Of a stretch of 64,000 bases of DNA, positions 1 to 12,700 are shown piece by piece. The DNA is from Amoebophrya sp. A120 (Eukaryota > Sar > Dinophyceae > Syndiniales > Amoebophryaceae). Under the pieces are notes generated by a model. That model saw only the letters and a list, made by a program, of their open reading frames with translations. It had not been told where the DNA came from and did not search any database. Within the stretch, counting starts at the first letter, position 1. Every line of letters begins with the position of its first letter. The position numbers and the translations under genes are program-made. The stretch is from positions 558,376-622,375 of the forward strand of contig CAJINV010000002.1 in assembly GCA_905178155.1 (NCBI GenBank), given 5' to 3'.

Positions 1-1367
1 TGGCCAAGAAATCCTCGCACGAGTCGTTCACCAACTTCACGTAGGTGGTGTCCAGCACCTTCTGGAGTTCCGGAAACTCGAGCAACCTGATGAGTAAGTA
101 GTTCCAATTTGTCATGCGCGTCTGTGAAAAGCTCTGTGATTTGTCATGCGTTTTTGTCTATGATAATGGTAATTTTTTGTCAACATGAAGACCGATTATG
201 CCAGGAGATACGCAACACAAAATAAAATAATTCTACACACTATACCAGGTCTTGATGCAATCCAACGTCTTGAACACGGGCTTCGGCACTTTTTTAACGG
301 CGCCCACCTTCGCGACGTCCTGCAGCTCCCCTTCCTCCGCGGTTTCAAAATCAACCACCTGCTCCGTGCCGGTCCTGACGGAGCCGTCGGAGTTGTAGGA
401 ACGCTTGCAGCGGCAAACCTCGATAATCTGCTTGAGGACCATCATGGCCAGCTCCTCGTGGTACTCCTTCAACGGAAATTCCGCTGCCTTGGATTCGAAC
501 GAAGAGTGGATCTTGTACAAAACTGGCCAGGACTGGGAGTTCCCGATCAAGGTCTCCCCACGCTCGAGGACCAGGGTCATCGTCGTGCTGTCCCACTGCT
601 CAGCCTCCTCGGCGTATGCGAAGCAAATCAATTTTTTTCAGTGTTGTATCTCATCTGTCTTGCGAGTTTCACTTTCGTTTTGTTTTGGCTACGAAGTCGC
701 GCTGCAATAAAAGATCGGGAACGCAGGTCTTTTTTTTTCTGAATATGCAAGTATGGCGACCTGCCTTGTACGAAATCACGCAGCCCCCCAATGAATAGAA
801 ACTACAACGCCTGAAATCTTTTTTTGCATGTCATAGCACACTGAGAATCTCGAACGCATTCAGCCAGGCACCACAGTTCAGCGCCTCCATCAACAAGGTC
901 GCCTTCCGCACAAGTATGCAGGGGGTGAAAAAACAAAAGCACCTATACGAAAAATATGACAGCCGCCAACTCACATGTGAACACCGGCAGAGCATTACAA
1001 ATATAATCTGCATGACATAGAGCATAGAAATGTGGGCGATGTCATACTTCTCAATGTAGATGCTTTTCAAAAGACATCGCATACTTGACTCCGAGACGTC
1101 GGTGCCCAGAGCCCCGAACAGGTTTACGGCCTCACGCAGATTGCCCATGTCGGCGGACTCGTTGATCCAGTCCCGCTTGATATTGGACAAGTTGTACGAC
1201 TTCTTGCGCACAACCGCCCGCGCCTCCTGTTTCACATCCGTGTCGACTTTGTATCCCGGCAGCCCGCAGTCCAGAGCGAACTTGTCCGTGGTCGGGGTAG
1301 TGCCGTGGCGCTTCAGCTTGTTCTTCCCCCCGGCATTTCCAGTGCCGGCGTTGTTTCGCTTCGACAT
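1..1367 (-). CDS. hypothetical protein gene 1, 3' end beyond window
   Basis: Function is not recognised. The ATG at 1367 opens a basic N-terminus (MSKRNNAGTGNAGGKNKLKRHG), followed by a helical stretch. A second coding block covers about 849-1 kb (RKATLLMEALNCGAWLNAF), a third about 612-246 (EAEQWDSTTMTLVLERGE), and a last exon runs from 86 off the left edge (WLLEFPELQKVLDTTYVKLVNDSCEDFLA). The 87-245 intron has clear GT-AG ends (GTATAG to CATCAG), and joining across it keeps the frame through a Trp codon. The intron near 905-1020 is read from loss of coding character, and its exact ends are uncertain. Introns carry copies of TTTGTCATGC, the word found in the introners further right. The gene runs in the same direction as the next four genes. 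Confidence 0.6.
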
Positions 1368-2471
1368 CTGCTAGTGCTGGATTTGTGGAAGAGGAGATGG
1401 TCTGGCAGTACGAAGCCAAGGCTGTTGCGCAGGAGAGGTTCAAACTCGGCGACCCGCGAAAGACTTCGGTGAGAGCGGCCGGTGTGCTATAGTTGCTGAT
1501 CAATGCGAGAGAAGAAACTGAAGGCCCAGGCGAAGATAGACGCTCGCAGACCGTCGCGGTTCTTTGATTGATGGTTCTGCTTTGAGTAGTAGTCCTTGCT
1601 TGCAGTCCCGCTATCGAGACTCCTACGCTGCACTACTATGCTTACCAGGACACTGGGTTTTCAACTCTGTCAAACAAGATTGATTTTACACGGAGCGGTT
1701 TTGGGGTCTTTCTGAAATTCGAAACCGAAACACCTTGCGACTTTTCTATAAGCAAGCACACTGCTGATTGCACTTAAGTCTTCGACTCGGTCCGAGAACT
1801 AGTCTTCTCTACTTTGTTTGCGATTTTGCGTGTGCCGTTTTTCGTCCCTCACAGGTACCGAGCGATCTCGCCTGAGTAGTTACTTAGTAATGCTTTGTTT
1901 GGCAAAGATATGCGACTCCTCACTACCGTTGCAAAACCTCTACAGTATATGTGCGCACGGATACTGGGGGTGGGGGCTGATGCCGAGAGTCGTCTCAGTG
2001 ATAGCGTGAACCTGCTGGCGTGGGAATAGAGCCGCTTGCCTTGATGTGAATGTGATGCTTCAAAATTATAAAGCACGAAGAAATCTGAGGGCCCGGCGAA
2101 GCCGGGGAAATACAGATAACAGGAGCAATGAATGCCCGAAACCAAAATAGCCCGCCACTGGAACATCGCGACTGGCAGAAAAAAACATCTACACAGACTG
2201 CATTTCTCGCTCGCTTTGCACGGAAGCTGCGTTGATATTCCAGAAAAAACTGGGCCCGAACTCCACAAGAAAAAAACACCGATAAAACGGCTGAATCAGG
2301 AGAGGGGGCCCTCGGGGGCTACTAGCAGGCCAACGAAGTCAAAAAAAAAAAGCGGGCTACCGACAAATACACATGAAGGCAATTTCTAGACGAGCTTTGC
2401 GCTTTTCCGTTTTACGCTAAGTGGCTAGGCCTGCGGGGGCCGAGAAATATTTGGCCCGGGGGGCTGTAAAC

Positions 2472-2665
2472 TCGGGAGCCGGGCCTCGCCCGGCTCCCGG
2501 GTTTTAAAAAGCTGCCACGCGCGGAATTTATACTGCAAATCCGAGAGGCGGGCGGAGCCCGCCTCCCCGATTTTTTTTTTGCGCCCCCGCTTCCACCGAG
2601 GGCGGAAGGCAAAAAGAAAATCCCCAATACGGCCCACAGACCGGGGGCGGGCTACGCCCGCCCCC
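2472..2665. repeat. cluster of GC-rich hairpins
   Basis: Three strong inverted repeats lie close together at 2472-2500, 2545-2566 and 2643-2665, each with GC-rich arms of 8-13 bp. They resemble the GC-rich palindromes in the long introners near 41 kb and 59-60 kb, but share no long sequence with them that I can see. Confidence 0.6.
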
Positions 2666-2771
2666 GCCCACTTTTTTTTCGGCTGGCCTCATACTCAGCC
2701 CTGTTCGAGCCGGATTCTGCAGGCAATCCCACCCCAGCCTCGGTTTCCAGAGAGGATCAACCGCCCACCCA

Positions 2772-2916
2772 GATTTCAAACGGAAATCGAGGACCGGGCC
2801 CAATTTCAAACGGCAATCAAGGACCGCCTCCAATTTCAAACGGAAATCAAGACCCTCGGACGAATTCAAACGAAAATCAAGGATCTGGGACGAATTCAAA
2901 CGGAAATCAAGAATCG
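2772..2916 (+). repeat. 30-bp tandem repeat, five units
   Basis: Units start at 2772, 2802, 2832, 2862 and 2892, each containing TTCAAACGGAAATCAAG or a close variant. The period is exactly 30 bp, so an open frame on the plus strand reads through as a decapeptide repeat. Coding potential is doubtful because no gene context surrounds it. Confidence 0.75.
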
Positions 2917-3147
2917 GTCCGAATTAGGTCTGATTTGGTCACTATCTTAGTAATTTGTCTTGACCTTTTTATGATTTTTTTTGATCAGACCCCAAAACAT
3001 CTATTTGTCTTGCTTCTCATCTGTTGGCGAGGTTTCGTCGTTACTGGCAGTTCTGCTACCTCGTTCGTGGTTGAGAGGCTAGCTCTCGTGCGTGTGCAGT
3101 TGGTTCTGTTCAGAAAGCAGGTAGCAGCCAGGGGGGGCAGAGGGTTT

Positions 3148-5914
3148 TTACCGCACAGCGCTACTAGTGCCGCCGATGGAAAGATACCGCATCTCCTCCA
3201 GTGGGACCTCGCAACCCGCGACGACTTCTTCTTTCTGCTCGGCATCGAGCGGAGCGCCACACATACCCGCAGCGATGTCCAGAACGTTCTTTACCATTTT
3301 GTCGTAGTCCTCCTGCAATGCTATCATGTGGAAAATTTGCGCACTCCACCTATCAGGGTTGGGCTTTGTCATCTCGAGTAAAATCTACTATGATGCACTA
3401 CAGCGTTGGTCCCAATACATGACGTGACACAAGGGAGGGTCTGGCCCCGCATAGATACAACTCACATGCGCACAGAACACCTACTTCCCCACCCCCTGAT
3501 AGGAGTGCTCTTTCTCTCTTCACCCCACGCATACCCCGCTTCAGCATGTCCTCCTTGGCCCGATACCGCTGGTCCCATCCATATCGCGTCGAGTGGCGGA
3601 GAATCCAAGCCTGCATGTGCGCCCACGCAACCAAGAGCACCGTCACCCAGTGCCGGTCAACAACATCGCCCTCTGTGTAGCCAAGACGATGGACACCGCT
3701 GGACACAGTGACGAAACTTCGGAAAACTCGGTGGGCGGCAATTATTTTGTAAAGCGCCTTGGTTCTTCCGAGCGCCGAACAGGTTAGGGACTGCTTCAGG
3801 CCGGCTTTTTTCGTGTGGATGGATGTGCCATCCTGTATCTTCCATTCCCCGGGCGGTAAGTGCGCTTCCGCCCACTCACCGACCTCGTCCGTGACGGCGC
3901 GCCGCATGCGGTTAAGCTGCTTCGCCTGGGCGTCTGAAAGAACGAGGTACGCAGTTCCGGCGGATTTTGTTCCGGCAGAAACGCCCCCACCCTGCTCCGC
4001 GTCTTTGGCTGTCTTGTTACTAGTTGCCACAGGGTGTGGCCCGGTTGGTTTCGCCTTTTTCTGTTGGAAAATTTGCTTGTTCCGACCAACCACGCCGGTG
4101 GGCGAGGCGTGGTTATCAGTTGCCACGTCGACCTTTCGCTTCTTTGTGCCAGGATTTGCCTCGGCTACGCTGCTGTTGTTTGCCGAAGATGAAGAGGAAG
4201 ATGAAGAACCGGCGGCGGACGAAAACATCTGGAACTGGTCACCCTGGACTCGCACAGCAACACGAAGCCCCCTCTCGCCCGGCACTAAACCACCCTCCTC
4301 CGGCACTGCAGAATCTAAAATTTCTGCATCCTCTGCCATGCCTCCAGTTGCACCCCCTCCACCAGAGAGCATGCTCGTCGCAGCCTCTAGCAGGTACTTG
4401 TCGAGAAGGTGAGGAGAGTCCGGATGGCGCTCCAGTGGTGCTTTCGTGGGTTCCTCAGCTTCTTCCGGTGCTGTTCCGCGGGTAATCGGAGCCTCGGTGG
4501 GGAGCCAACGCTGCGCGGCCACATCGCGCCGCGCGCCGAGAATTGCATACGCGGCCCCGCGGTACGCGTCACTGAAGTCAAACTCCGAGTAGAAGTACCG
4601 GTCTGCCAACTCGCCAGCGCCGGAAGCAATCAACCCGCCCGCACCGTCTGCGGCGAGGCGCATACCAACAAACTTTTTTGGTCGATTCAGAACCCAACAG
4701 ACCAAGAGATGCTCCGTGCTCCCATCTTCAAGCTCAATCTTCACCAGGAGGTGGGTGCTGTCCTTCATCTGATCGCGCACGGCTTCGACTTCGAAATCGG
4801 CAAGACCGGCCAGAAGATGATCGGCGCCAGCCGCCTCTCCGCCCGGAGCGGCTTCTTGTTCCTCCCGGCCGATTTCCCCGAGTTCCCCCGCTGTTACGAA
4901 TGCTTCGTGGATTGTGGTGGCGCCCGCCAGGCTGCATACGTCCTTCACTATTTGCAGTGGCTCAACCCGCCACATATCCACCGTCCCGAGGGCGAACTGC
5001 TGCTCCGATGGAACACACAAGCGGCTGCGCTCGGTAGCCTGCCGCCCGCGCCACGTGCCAACACCGTTCCAGTTTTCCACGATGCTGCTGCGGATGTTCT
5101 CGTAGTACTTCTTCTCCACTAGGAGTGCCCGCTTTTGCTTTTCTTTTACTTCCCTCTGCGCCAGATACTCGGCCTCGAACCGCTCCAACTTCTCCTCTAG
5201 TTCTTTCTCCGCTCCGATATTGAACTCGCGCGCCGCCACGACGTACGTCTCCCAGATTTCCGGCCCGAGAACTTCCTCTGAGGCATCTCGGTTTGCGTCC
5301 CCGATGCTCATGCCGGGTAAATCGCCAAACCCGGTCATGAGGTCGGCGCGCGCGAACTCCGCGGGTACTTTGTGTCTGCACGTCTCGTAGCGCCAGTCCT
5401 GGTTTTCAAAAGCATCAAGTTCTGCGAGCGCGTCATCCCGTGCGCAAATCTGCTTCGAAAGCAGGCGGCCTACGTTCTTGGTATCAATCGCGACGATCCC
5501 GGACGGCGCGTTTTTGTCCTGCGAGCGCTGCAGCGTAGCATGCCGGCGCTCTATCAGAAGCGTATTTCGCGGCACGTGTTTCACGAGTGCAGCGAGCTCT
5601 CGCACAAACTCCACCGCGCTGCCAAATGGCAAAACATTTTTCCCCACCACTCCCGCGGCCGGTAGGTGCTGCTGCCCCTGGTACTGTCGGCAGGCCTTCT
5701 GGATCTGGGCGAGAGTGATCGTGGCTGGGTTTCCGCTTTCTACTGTGACATCCCTGTTGCAAAATTGTTCCAAAAAGGCGCCCTGTGCTTCCGCTCCTTC
5801 CTTTCGGTCGAACTCCGCCAGCCAGTCGAGGTGCTTGTGGTACGGGTTCTGGGTATGCAGCTCGAACGCAATGCTACTGCTTTTTGATAGAAAATATTGA
5901 TCGCTACTTGTCAT
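3148..5914 (-). CDS. hypothetical protein gene 2, about 900 aa
   Basis: Function is not recognised. The start is taken at the ATG at 5914 (MTSSDQYFLSKSSSIAFELHTQNPYHKHLDWL); the frame stays open to 6046, so a longer N-terminus is possible. The product has an N-terminal globular part, a charged helical segment (EKELEEKLERFEAEYLAQREVKEKQKRA), a Ser-rich linker with a nuclear-signal-like GTKKRKVD, and a C-terminal basic region. A GT-AG intron is proposed at 3373-3465 (donor GTGAGT, acceptor CTCGAG), joining to a last exon with MTKPNPDRWSAQIFHMIAL and ending at 3148. Without that intron the frame would stop at 3398. No intron is needed across the 2.4-kb first exon, unlike the intron-dense genes to the right. 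Confidence 0.6.
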
Positions 5915-6259
5915 ACAAATCGCGACCTGAAAAGAGACGGAGAGACGGGCGGCCACGCAAGAATAGAAGACGAAAGCCGACGCTTTTATATGAGCAAGAC
6001 AACTACCAATTCTCCCGCTAGCACTTGCGGTTCTAGCACTGTGCAACTACGCATGACGCACTTCGTCTTCTCTTGCTTTTAATCCGCACCGGAGCTAACA
6101 TTAGAGCCTCCCGCTTACTCCCGCATGACAAATGCAAACTTGTGTCCTTTTGTCTGACATGCAAACTGGCAAAGGCAAATTTGTCTTGCATGAAGAGCGG
6201 CGTGATCTTCATGCGACCACTCCTCCCCACGCAAGACAAACGCTCAACTACGCAGGCAG

Positions 6260-8426
6260 CTAGCATCTAAATCTCCGTTCATAACGCACCACCCGCCCGT
6301 AAAACGCCGCAGCAAGTATCTCCAGGCCGTTCAGAGCCGCGGTAGAATGTTTTGCCGCGGTAGCAGGATCGACCGGCCCGAGCAAGCTCATTAAAGACCG
6401 CAGGCTGTCCGCGCGGAGGATGTGGCGAAGCTCGTCGACGCCCTTGTAGAACTGCTCGTGCGCCGTGTGGTCGCCCCCCATCGCATTTTCATGCTTCGCG
6501 ACATGGCCCTCGTATCGCTCGATGGGGCGGGTCAGCAAACTTACCACCATCATCGTGCAATCGACCCGGACCTTACTCCACTCCTTTCCCTCGAGGTGGA
6601 GGCGGGTCTTCTTGTCCAGCAGGCCCAAAATGTCCGCTACGACAACACGGGAAAGATCATCGCCACACCGGATCCACCTGCTGAAGGAGATGGGGCGTAT
6701 TCCCCGCGTTAGCTGTTGGAGGTTTCCGATGATTGCGTTCTTCGCTTCGGCGGGTGATCGGTACGCGCCCAGCTCCTCGTCCGTCAACACGAATGTCAGG
6801 ATGGTCTTGCCCTTCACACGCGATATGCTCATCTTGTAGAGGATGCTCGACAGACGCTTATCTTTTGCTGTAGCGGTTTTTGCTGCTTGTACTCGTTCCG
6901 CGCCATACGGCGTCCCCTCCAGATACGTCCGAAACGCCCGCGTTTGCCATGTCATAGCGCCTCCGCCCGCAGCTGATTCTTCCAACAAGGCGAACCGGTC
7001 CGGGCCAGTCGGGACGACAACGCGCGACGGGAGGTCCGACATCATGCCCGTCTGCGTCGTCAGCTGCTGCTTCCCGATCACCTTGCACGCGCCCCAAGTT
7101 TTCCTCTCCCACTTCGTCGGGTCGATGTCGTTCTCCAGCAGATAGGCATTGGCGCCCTCCTCCAGCGCCGTCCCGGCGTCGTGCTCCTCGCAGTGACTCG
7201 AGACTGTTACTAGGTGGGCCCCCGGCGTTTGGCGAAAAATATCTTTCTCCTCCAGCACTGCCATGCCGGTGGCCTTGTGCGTCAAAACCATGTCCGGCCC
7301 TCGATCAGAGCTCGTGTTGATTACTAGAAGCGGAGGTAGTTGCTTTTGTTGTGCTGTCGCTACGACACTTTTCAGATCACGCATGACAATGTCTGCGTTT
7401 TTCTGGGACGGAATTCTTGTATCGGTGAGAAGTTGCTCGAGGCCGGTCCCGCCTGCTGCTGCTTCTGCGATTTTTGTTACCTTTTTGCTCGGCAGGAGGA
7501 TCGTCGACGTCGGCACAACTACTTCATGAAGATTCTCGCCCGCGTACCACTTCACTGCCATGTGCGTCACCATCCACTTCGCCGCTTGGTCGACGAGAGT
7601 CTGCCGCCCGCCGCCAAGTATGTCCATCGACAATTTCGTTCCGCATGGGGTCGCGTCGCTCATGTGGGTCAGCAGAACACTTCGCGTTCCCGGGTCGGCA
7701 ATTATCTGTGCCGCGAGGGTTTCCCCGGCTTCTTTTGCAAGAAGTGATGCTTTATCAAAATGAGCATCTTCTCGCGGACCTCCAGTCAGAAACGGGTCTA
7801 GCGTTCTCGCCAATGTTGCGCTGACCCCAGCCAGGTCCACTTGCTCTGGAGACGGTGAACGCTCGCGAGGACCTCCTGAATCGGTGGCAGGAGGAGGAGA
7901 ACTGGGCTGCCCGTCACCGTCGTCGCCATCTACTACTAGTACGTCTTCCCCAGCGTGAAGCCCCCCGTCGTCCATCCACAATGCCCCGGATTCAATCGCG
8001 GCCAAGGCAGTGTCGGAAACATTTGCGGCCGGTACCTCCGGCTCTGCGGCCCCAACGTCGGCACGTATGCGTTACAAAAAATAGCCAGCAGAGATGCCTC
8101 CTCGAACAATCCTTTTCGTATTTTCATGACCAACATTTTGCACCTCCTTTGCGCTCGATCTGAAAGCACAATTCGCGGAGGGGAACATGCGCCCTTAAGG
8201 TGTTTGTCATGCGAATTTTGAAAAGGATAGGACAGGAGCAGTCATCACTGCCGGAACATTTGACACAAACATAAATTCCTCGCGAGGTTGGCAATCGTGG
8301 TTGCCGCTGGTTTCATTTGCGATGCTGCTGCTGCCCCAAAGATCGTCAACGGCTGCGAGCCCATCGAACGCGAAGTAGTCCCCTTGTGCCTCAGCAAGGT
8401 AGGCGTCCACTCCACGTAAAGCCATT
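6260..8426 (-). CDS. hypothetical protein gene 3
   Basis: Function is not recognised. The long exon (about 8.03 kb to the stop at 6260) encodes an acidic, Ser/Pro-rich start (PSSPPPATDSGGPRERSPSPEQ) followed by some 450 residues of alpha/beta-like sequence (LLVINTSSDRGPDMVLTHKATGMAVLEEKDIF). An upstream exon carries MALRGVDAYLAEAQGDYFAFDGLAAVDDLWGSSS. The two are separated by an inverted-repeat intron near 8107-8229. An in-frame TAA just left of it means the true acceptor probably lies at the CAG near 8030. Further coding-like sequence at 8506-8736 (TLDFVDEGKPTPNDGADGEVMEE) may be a first exon, but I could not join it in frame. Confidence 0.5.
8107..8229. mobile_element. short inverted-repeat intron element
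   Basis: The ends CAATCCTTTTCGTATTTTC and the complement of GAATTTTGAAAAGGATAG pair as inverted repeats about 123 bp apart. One internal TTTGTCATGC is present. It is smaller than the main introner families and has no clear flanking duplication, so it may be an old, decayed copy. Confidence 0.5.
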
Positions 8427-8836
8427 CGGGGCGGAACGGGCGAACTGGTTACCTCTGAGAGCGATGTGTGGCGGCACGGCCTCAGATTGTCGTCGTCCGA
8501 AATTTTCAACACCAGGCCGGAGCAGCCGACTGCTTACACTGGTCACGCGGGGCCAGGAGGTCTAGTAGTGCCGACCGTTTTATTCGTTCTTGCAGGATGT
8601 GCGTTCGAAGAGAAACTTGGGACACAGTTATCTCTTCCATCACTTCACCGTCGGCGCCATCGTTGGGTGTTGGTTTGCCTTCGTCAACGAAATCGAGCGT
8701 GCGACAGCGCACTGGCGGTAAGTTCAAATTTTCCACAGAAGCGAAAAAAAACTGCTCTATGGATTTCGTCGTCTATGAAGAGTTGCTGCGCCGTGCCACG
8801 TTGTGGCCTCACTAGACCGGAAAAGAACGAAGGACC

Positions 8837-9796
8837 GACCTCGTAGAGTCTCCTTCTCGTCGTTCTTGAGATGTTTGTCGTTATGCCTGTAAAGTCAGTT
8901 TATTGAGAAACGGCACAAGAAAGTGGAAGTGCCTACTTTCGTTTTTGAGGCTACTTTTGCACTTTGCTTGATCGAACGCTACTCATACTCAGCTCAATGG
9001 ATCCTGAAAATTTTTGGTCGGTGTGACGACTTGCGCAATAATATGTCTTGCAGCTTGTTTTGCGTGTTACGCTCAAGGCAGCATGATCGAAGCGAGCTAC
9101 TACATCAGAGTGGCACATCTCGACATAAGGCAATCTGGATCGACATCTTCACGACGAGACACGACAGAGAGGGGCAACAGCGTGCTCCTCCTGCGCTCCA
9201 CACTTACACTCAGCTCGAGCAACGATTTGACGTGTTTGCAATGCGCTCAATGAATAAGAACTAAGATGAACGAATGTAGCGACATCGTTCACAGACAATC
9301 CGAGATAGGATGCGATGGGAGGTGGCAATGTAAGAAGGAAAAAGGACACTATGTACGACAGGAAGACAAAAAGCGGAGGCAATCAATGCGCAAGCAAAGC
9401 CCACTACTGGCAGAAACGAAAGGATGTCCGTAAAGGCCGAAAAACGAAATAAGCACAAAACAGCATAGGAGTCGGGAGCAGAGGCGGGTGTGAAGCAGGG
9501 ACGCAATAAAGCCGCCGGGAAACAAAGAGCTGGAAAGCGAAATAAAGCGGCGGACTACAACATAGTGACTAAGAAAAGGCGGCGCGACTCATGGAGATAA
9601 ACTCTACGACAGACGGACGGAAAACCGAAAAAATGGAAGCTACTAGTCCGGACATCAAGGGGAGGAAGGAGTCGCACTTTCTTGAGATACAAGCTGCAAG
9701 CCGAGCACTTCGCCACACCAAAAAGTGTAAATTTCGGAATTTTTGAAATTCGTTTGAAATGCTTAATTATTGCATTTAGCGCCGCGTGCTTCTGCG
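8837..9796. other. intergenic, no feature seen
   Basis: No open frame here has coding character on either strand, and there is no repeat of note. It separates the start region of hypothetical gene 3 from the stop of hypothetical gene 4. Confidence 0.5.
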
Positions 9797-12700
9797 TTAA
9801 TTGTTCTTGTGCATGACAAACGCGATGTACCGGGCTGGGTGGCGACCACCTGCTTCGTTGCGGTCCTTGCGGTCCACCTTAGCCTCACCGTCGTCGTTCT
9901 TCTGCCGCTTGTTGCCATCGAGCTCCTCCTCGATCTCATCAATGGACTTGTACGCGAAGCCCTTCTTTTTCCGCAACCGCTCCTCCGCCAAGTGGTACCA
10001 CATGACCCAGTTGTGCTCCGAGAGGCAGACATCCTTGAACAACTGCGCCTGCTCATCGTACGACAACTTTTCGAACTCGCGCATGGTGAAACGGGACGTC
10101 TCGTACGACATGTGGTTGACCCACCACAACTTCTCATCCGGCATCAGCGACTCATATGCGAGCGCGGTGATATCCAAAGCGGAGTACAACGTGGCGTCCT
10201 TCAAATCGAACTGCACCTCACCGGTCTCGTCGCATATGAAAAAGCAAAACTTGCTCCGTCATTATTGCATTTGCGTTTCTACTACAGCTCGTTTTTAAAT
10301 TGTCATGCGTTTTTAAATTTTTAGAACCACAAATGCAATGATGACGAAGCACGTTTTGCAAGGGTATCGCAGGCGTTCAAGTCAATCGCGGAGGTGTAGA
10401 AGTCGCAGTCGGTCAAGAGCATGGCGTGGAAGTGGCAGTCTTTCCACATCGGCGGGTACCGGAAAGTAGACGCCGGAATCAGGACCTTCTCGATCGTGTG
10501 CTTTTGGTCGGCCTCCGTCGGTAACAGCGTGTTCAACTCTTTGGCCACCTCGGTGTCGGATTTCGGCATGGGGGCAACTGCGGCCAAATCGGTGTAGGAA
10601 ACGACGCCGTTGTCGTAGTGGCAGATCTGGACCGGGCAGTTGCTGATGCAGTGATGCACCACGACCGGAATACCCTGATCCAGCCGCTGCTTGACCTTCA
10701 TCATGTTGTTAACCCGGGCGGACAGGGCGCGGCGCATGGCCCAACTGGTCGGTCCGAAGTTCAAGCAAGCCAGCAGCTCCGCACCCCGCATACCGACGTT
10801 ATCGGCCATCTTCGCCGGTCCTTGGTTGCGGAACTTAGTGGGCAAGGACATGCACAGCTCCGTATCGTAGATTTCCGGCGCGCGGAGCATGGAGGTCATC
10901 TTCTTCACGCCGGCTCGCAAAGTACCAGTACAGTGGTTCTCCACGCGCACAGCAAGGTCCAGGCGGGCGGACTGCACGTCGTCCTCGGTGATCATGTTCA
11001 GCGACTCTTCGGCGTCCGCGGGGAACACGGCGTACTCGATAGCGGAGGCCTTGAACGTGGGCACTCGCCCGTCGCGATCACCCTTCAAAAAGCGCTCTCT
11101 CTGCATGGAGAAAAACGAACCCGCGCAGTTGATCCGCTTGTCGTTCTGCACGTGACGTTCCGCATGCGGCTGTTCTTGTTGCATCTCGCACAACGGAGTG
11201 TTGGCTAACTTCTGAGCCACGTATTGTTTCACCGAGTCGATTTTGCCTTGGTTGAGGAGGATGGCCTGCGACCGCGAGAATTTGCCGGGTTCGTAGCTCA
11301 GCTGATCGAACGCACAATCCAGCATCCCCTCCCACAAACCGAGCTCAGTCGGAAACTCCTCTTTTTGGGAGACGCAGAGGGTTTCGAAGAACCCATACTG
11401 CGGATCAGCCAACTCAAACAAGTAGCGGCTAATGGTTTGAAACAGCTGCTTCTGACCCTCCAAAATTCCGACTTTGCCGTGCCGGCCAGAAGCCTGCTGG
11501 ATGCAGTGCAGCGCGCGCTTCGCGATGGCGTACTTAGCCTGGGCCTGCTTGATTTGGATGAGCTCGCAGGTCGGAGCAGGACTGCCCGTTGTGAAGGGGT
11601 GCAACAACACGTCCGTCATGCGCTCAGCAACGTCCTGCGGCAGCGGTTCACCAGGCCCGATTTTGACCAAGTTCATCAACATCTTGCACTTGGAGTGGCC
11701 GAATTCGGACATCTCGATCACGCAGGTGGTCATGCCCGGCTTCAGCTCGGTCTGTATCAAGCGCTGCAACTCCCGCGGATCCGAGCCGAAATACGCGTCA
11801 TCCTCCTCGTCGGACTCGAGGCCGTCATCGTCAGCGTCGGGATGGAGAGCGGCCTGCGCATTGGCGTTCACGACCAAGGGGCGCACTTCGTACAAGTACA
11901 TCAAGAGCCGCCACTTCCACTGATCCAAGAGCAAGGCCGTGTACAAGTCGCCGCACCAGCGCGTGTCGACGCCGCCTTGGATGGGCAGACCTTTTTTTGA
12001 TGAAGAAATCAATAGATTTTAGGTGGTGGAAGGAGAAAAATTTGCATTTTTTGATGCCGCGACTCAGCAGAGGTTTCTAAGTGAAAACTTAGACCTCTCA
12101 ATTTACCTCTATCTGAACGCCAATTACTCAGTGTGATTAAGAGGTTTACTCCGAGGTTCATTGGGAGGTCTCTAGAGAGGTCCCCAAATGCCTTCCGCCG
12201 ATGGTATGATGAAAAACAAAGCATACCATCGTGAATCAATCAAAAATAACAACTTATACGTTCTTTCAGCATGTCGATCATGGTCAAGTTGTGGGTTGAG
12301 CGCCCGGCTTTGGCCTCCTGCATGCAGTACTCCATGAACGCCTTCTGCAAAAACGGGTTGTCCGGCATGTTTTCCAACGCGTTCAGCATCTTCTCCAGCA
12401 AGCGGACACGGGCGTCAAAAAGGTCACCCATGTTGGTGCGCTTCCCAAAGGGGCCTCTCATCAGCGCTTTAATAGCGCGCCGGATCTTCTCGATCCCCGT
12501 GTACTTGGACTTCGCCGTGTTACTGTCCCTGTGACAGGGGCCTGGGGTGAACGTGATGCACACCAGCTCGCACAACTGCTGCCAAGCAGCCATTTCCCAC
12601 GATGCCTGATCGGTCATGAGGTTGACAACAAGGTTGTCTCCCTCTTCCCAATCGGCGCCATCGTCGTCCTGCGCGACCCACTCAGCGAAACCTTCCGCAC

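Larger units (their letters stand above)
1368..3147. other. intergenic, GC-palindrome and tandem-repeat rich
   Basis: No convincing coding exon is visible. The left part (1.4-2.4 kb) is plain AT/GC-mixed sequence. From about 2,440 it becomes GC-rich with short perfect palindromes, then a 30-bp tandem repeat. Open frames here are by-products of the repeat. Confidence 0.5.

Noticed and set aside
3759-5122. Long plus-strand open frames opposite gene 2
   Set aside because: They mirror a GC-rich coding exon on the minus strand and have Ser/Pro/Arg-rich shadow composition.
9149-9506. Small hydrophobic minus-strand frames
   Set aside because: No splice sites or neighbouring exons, and composition typical of random AT-rich DNA.
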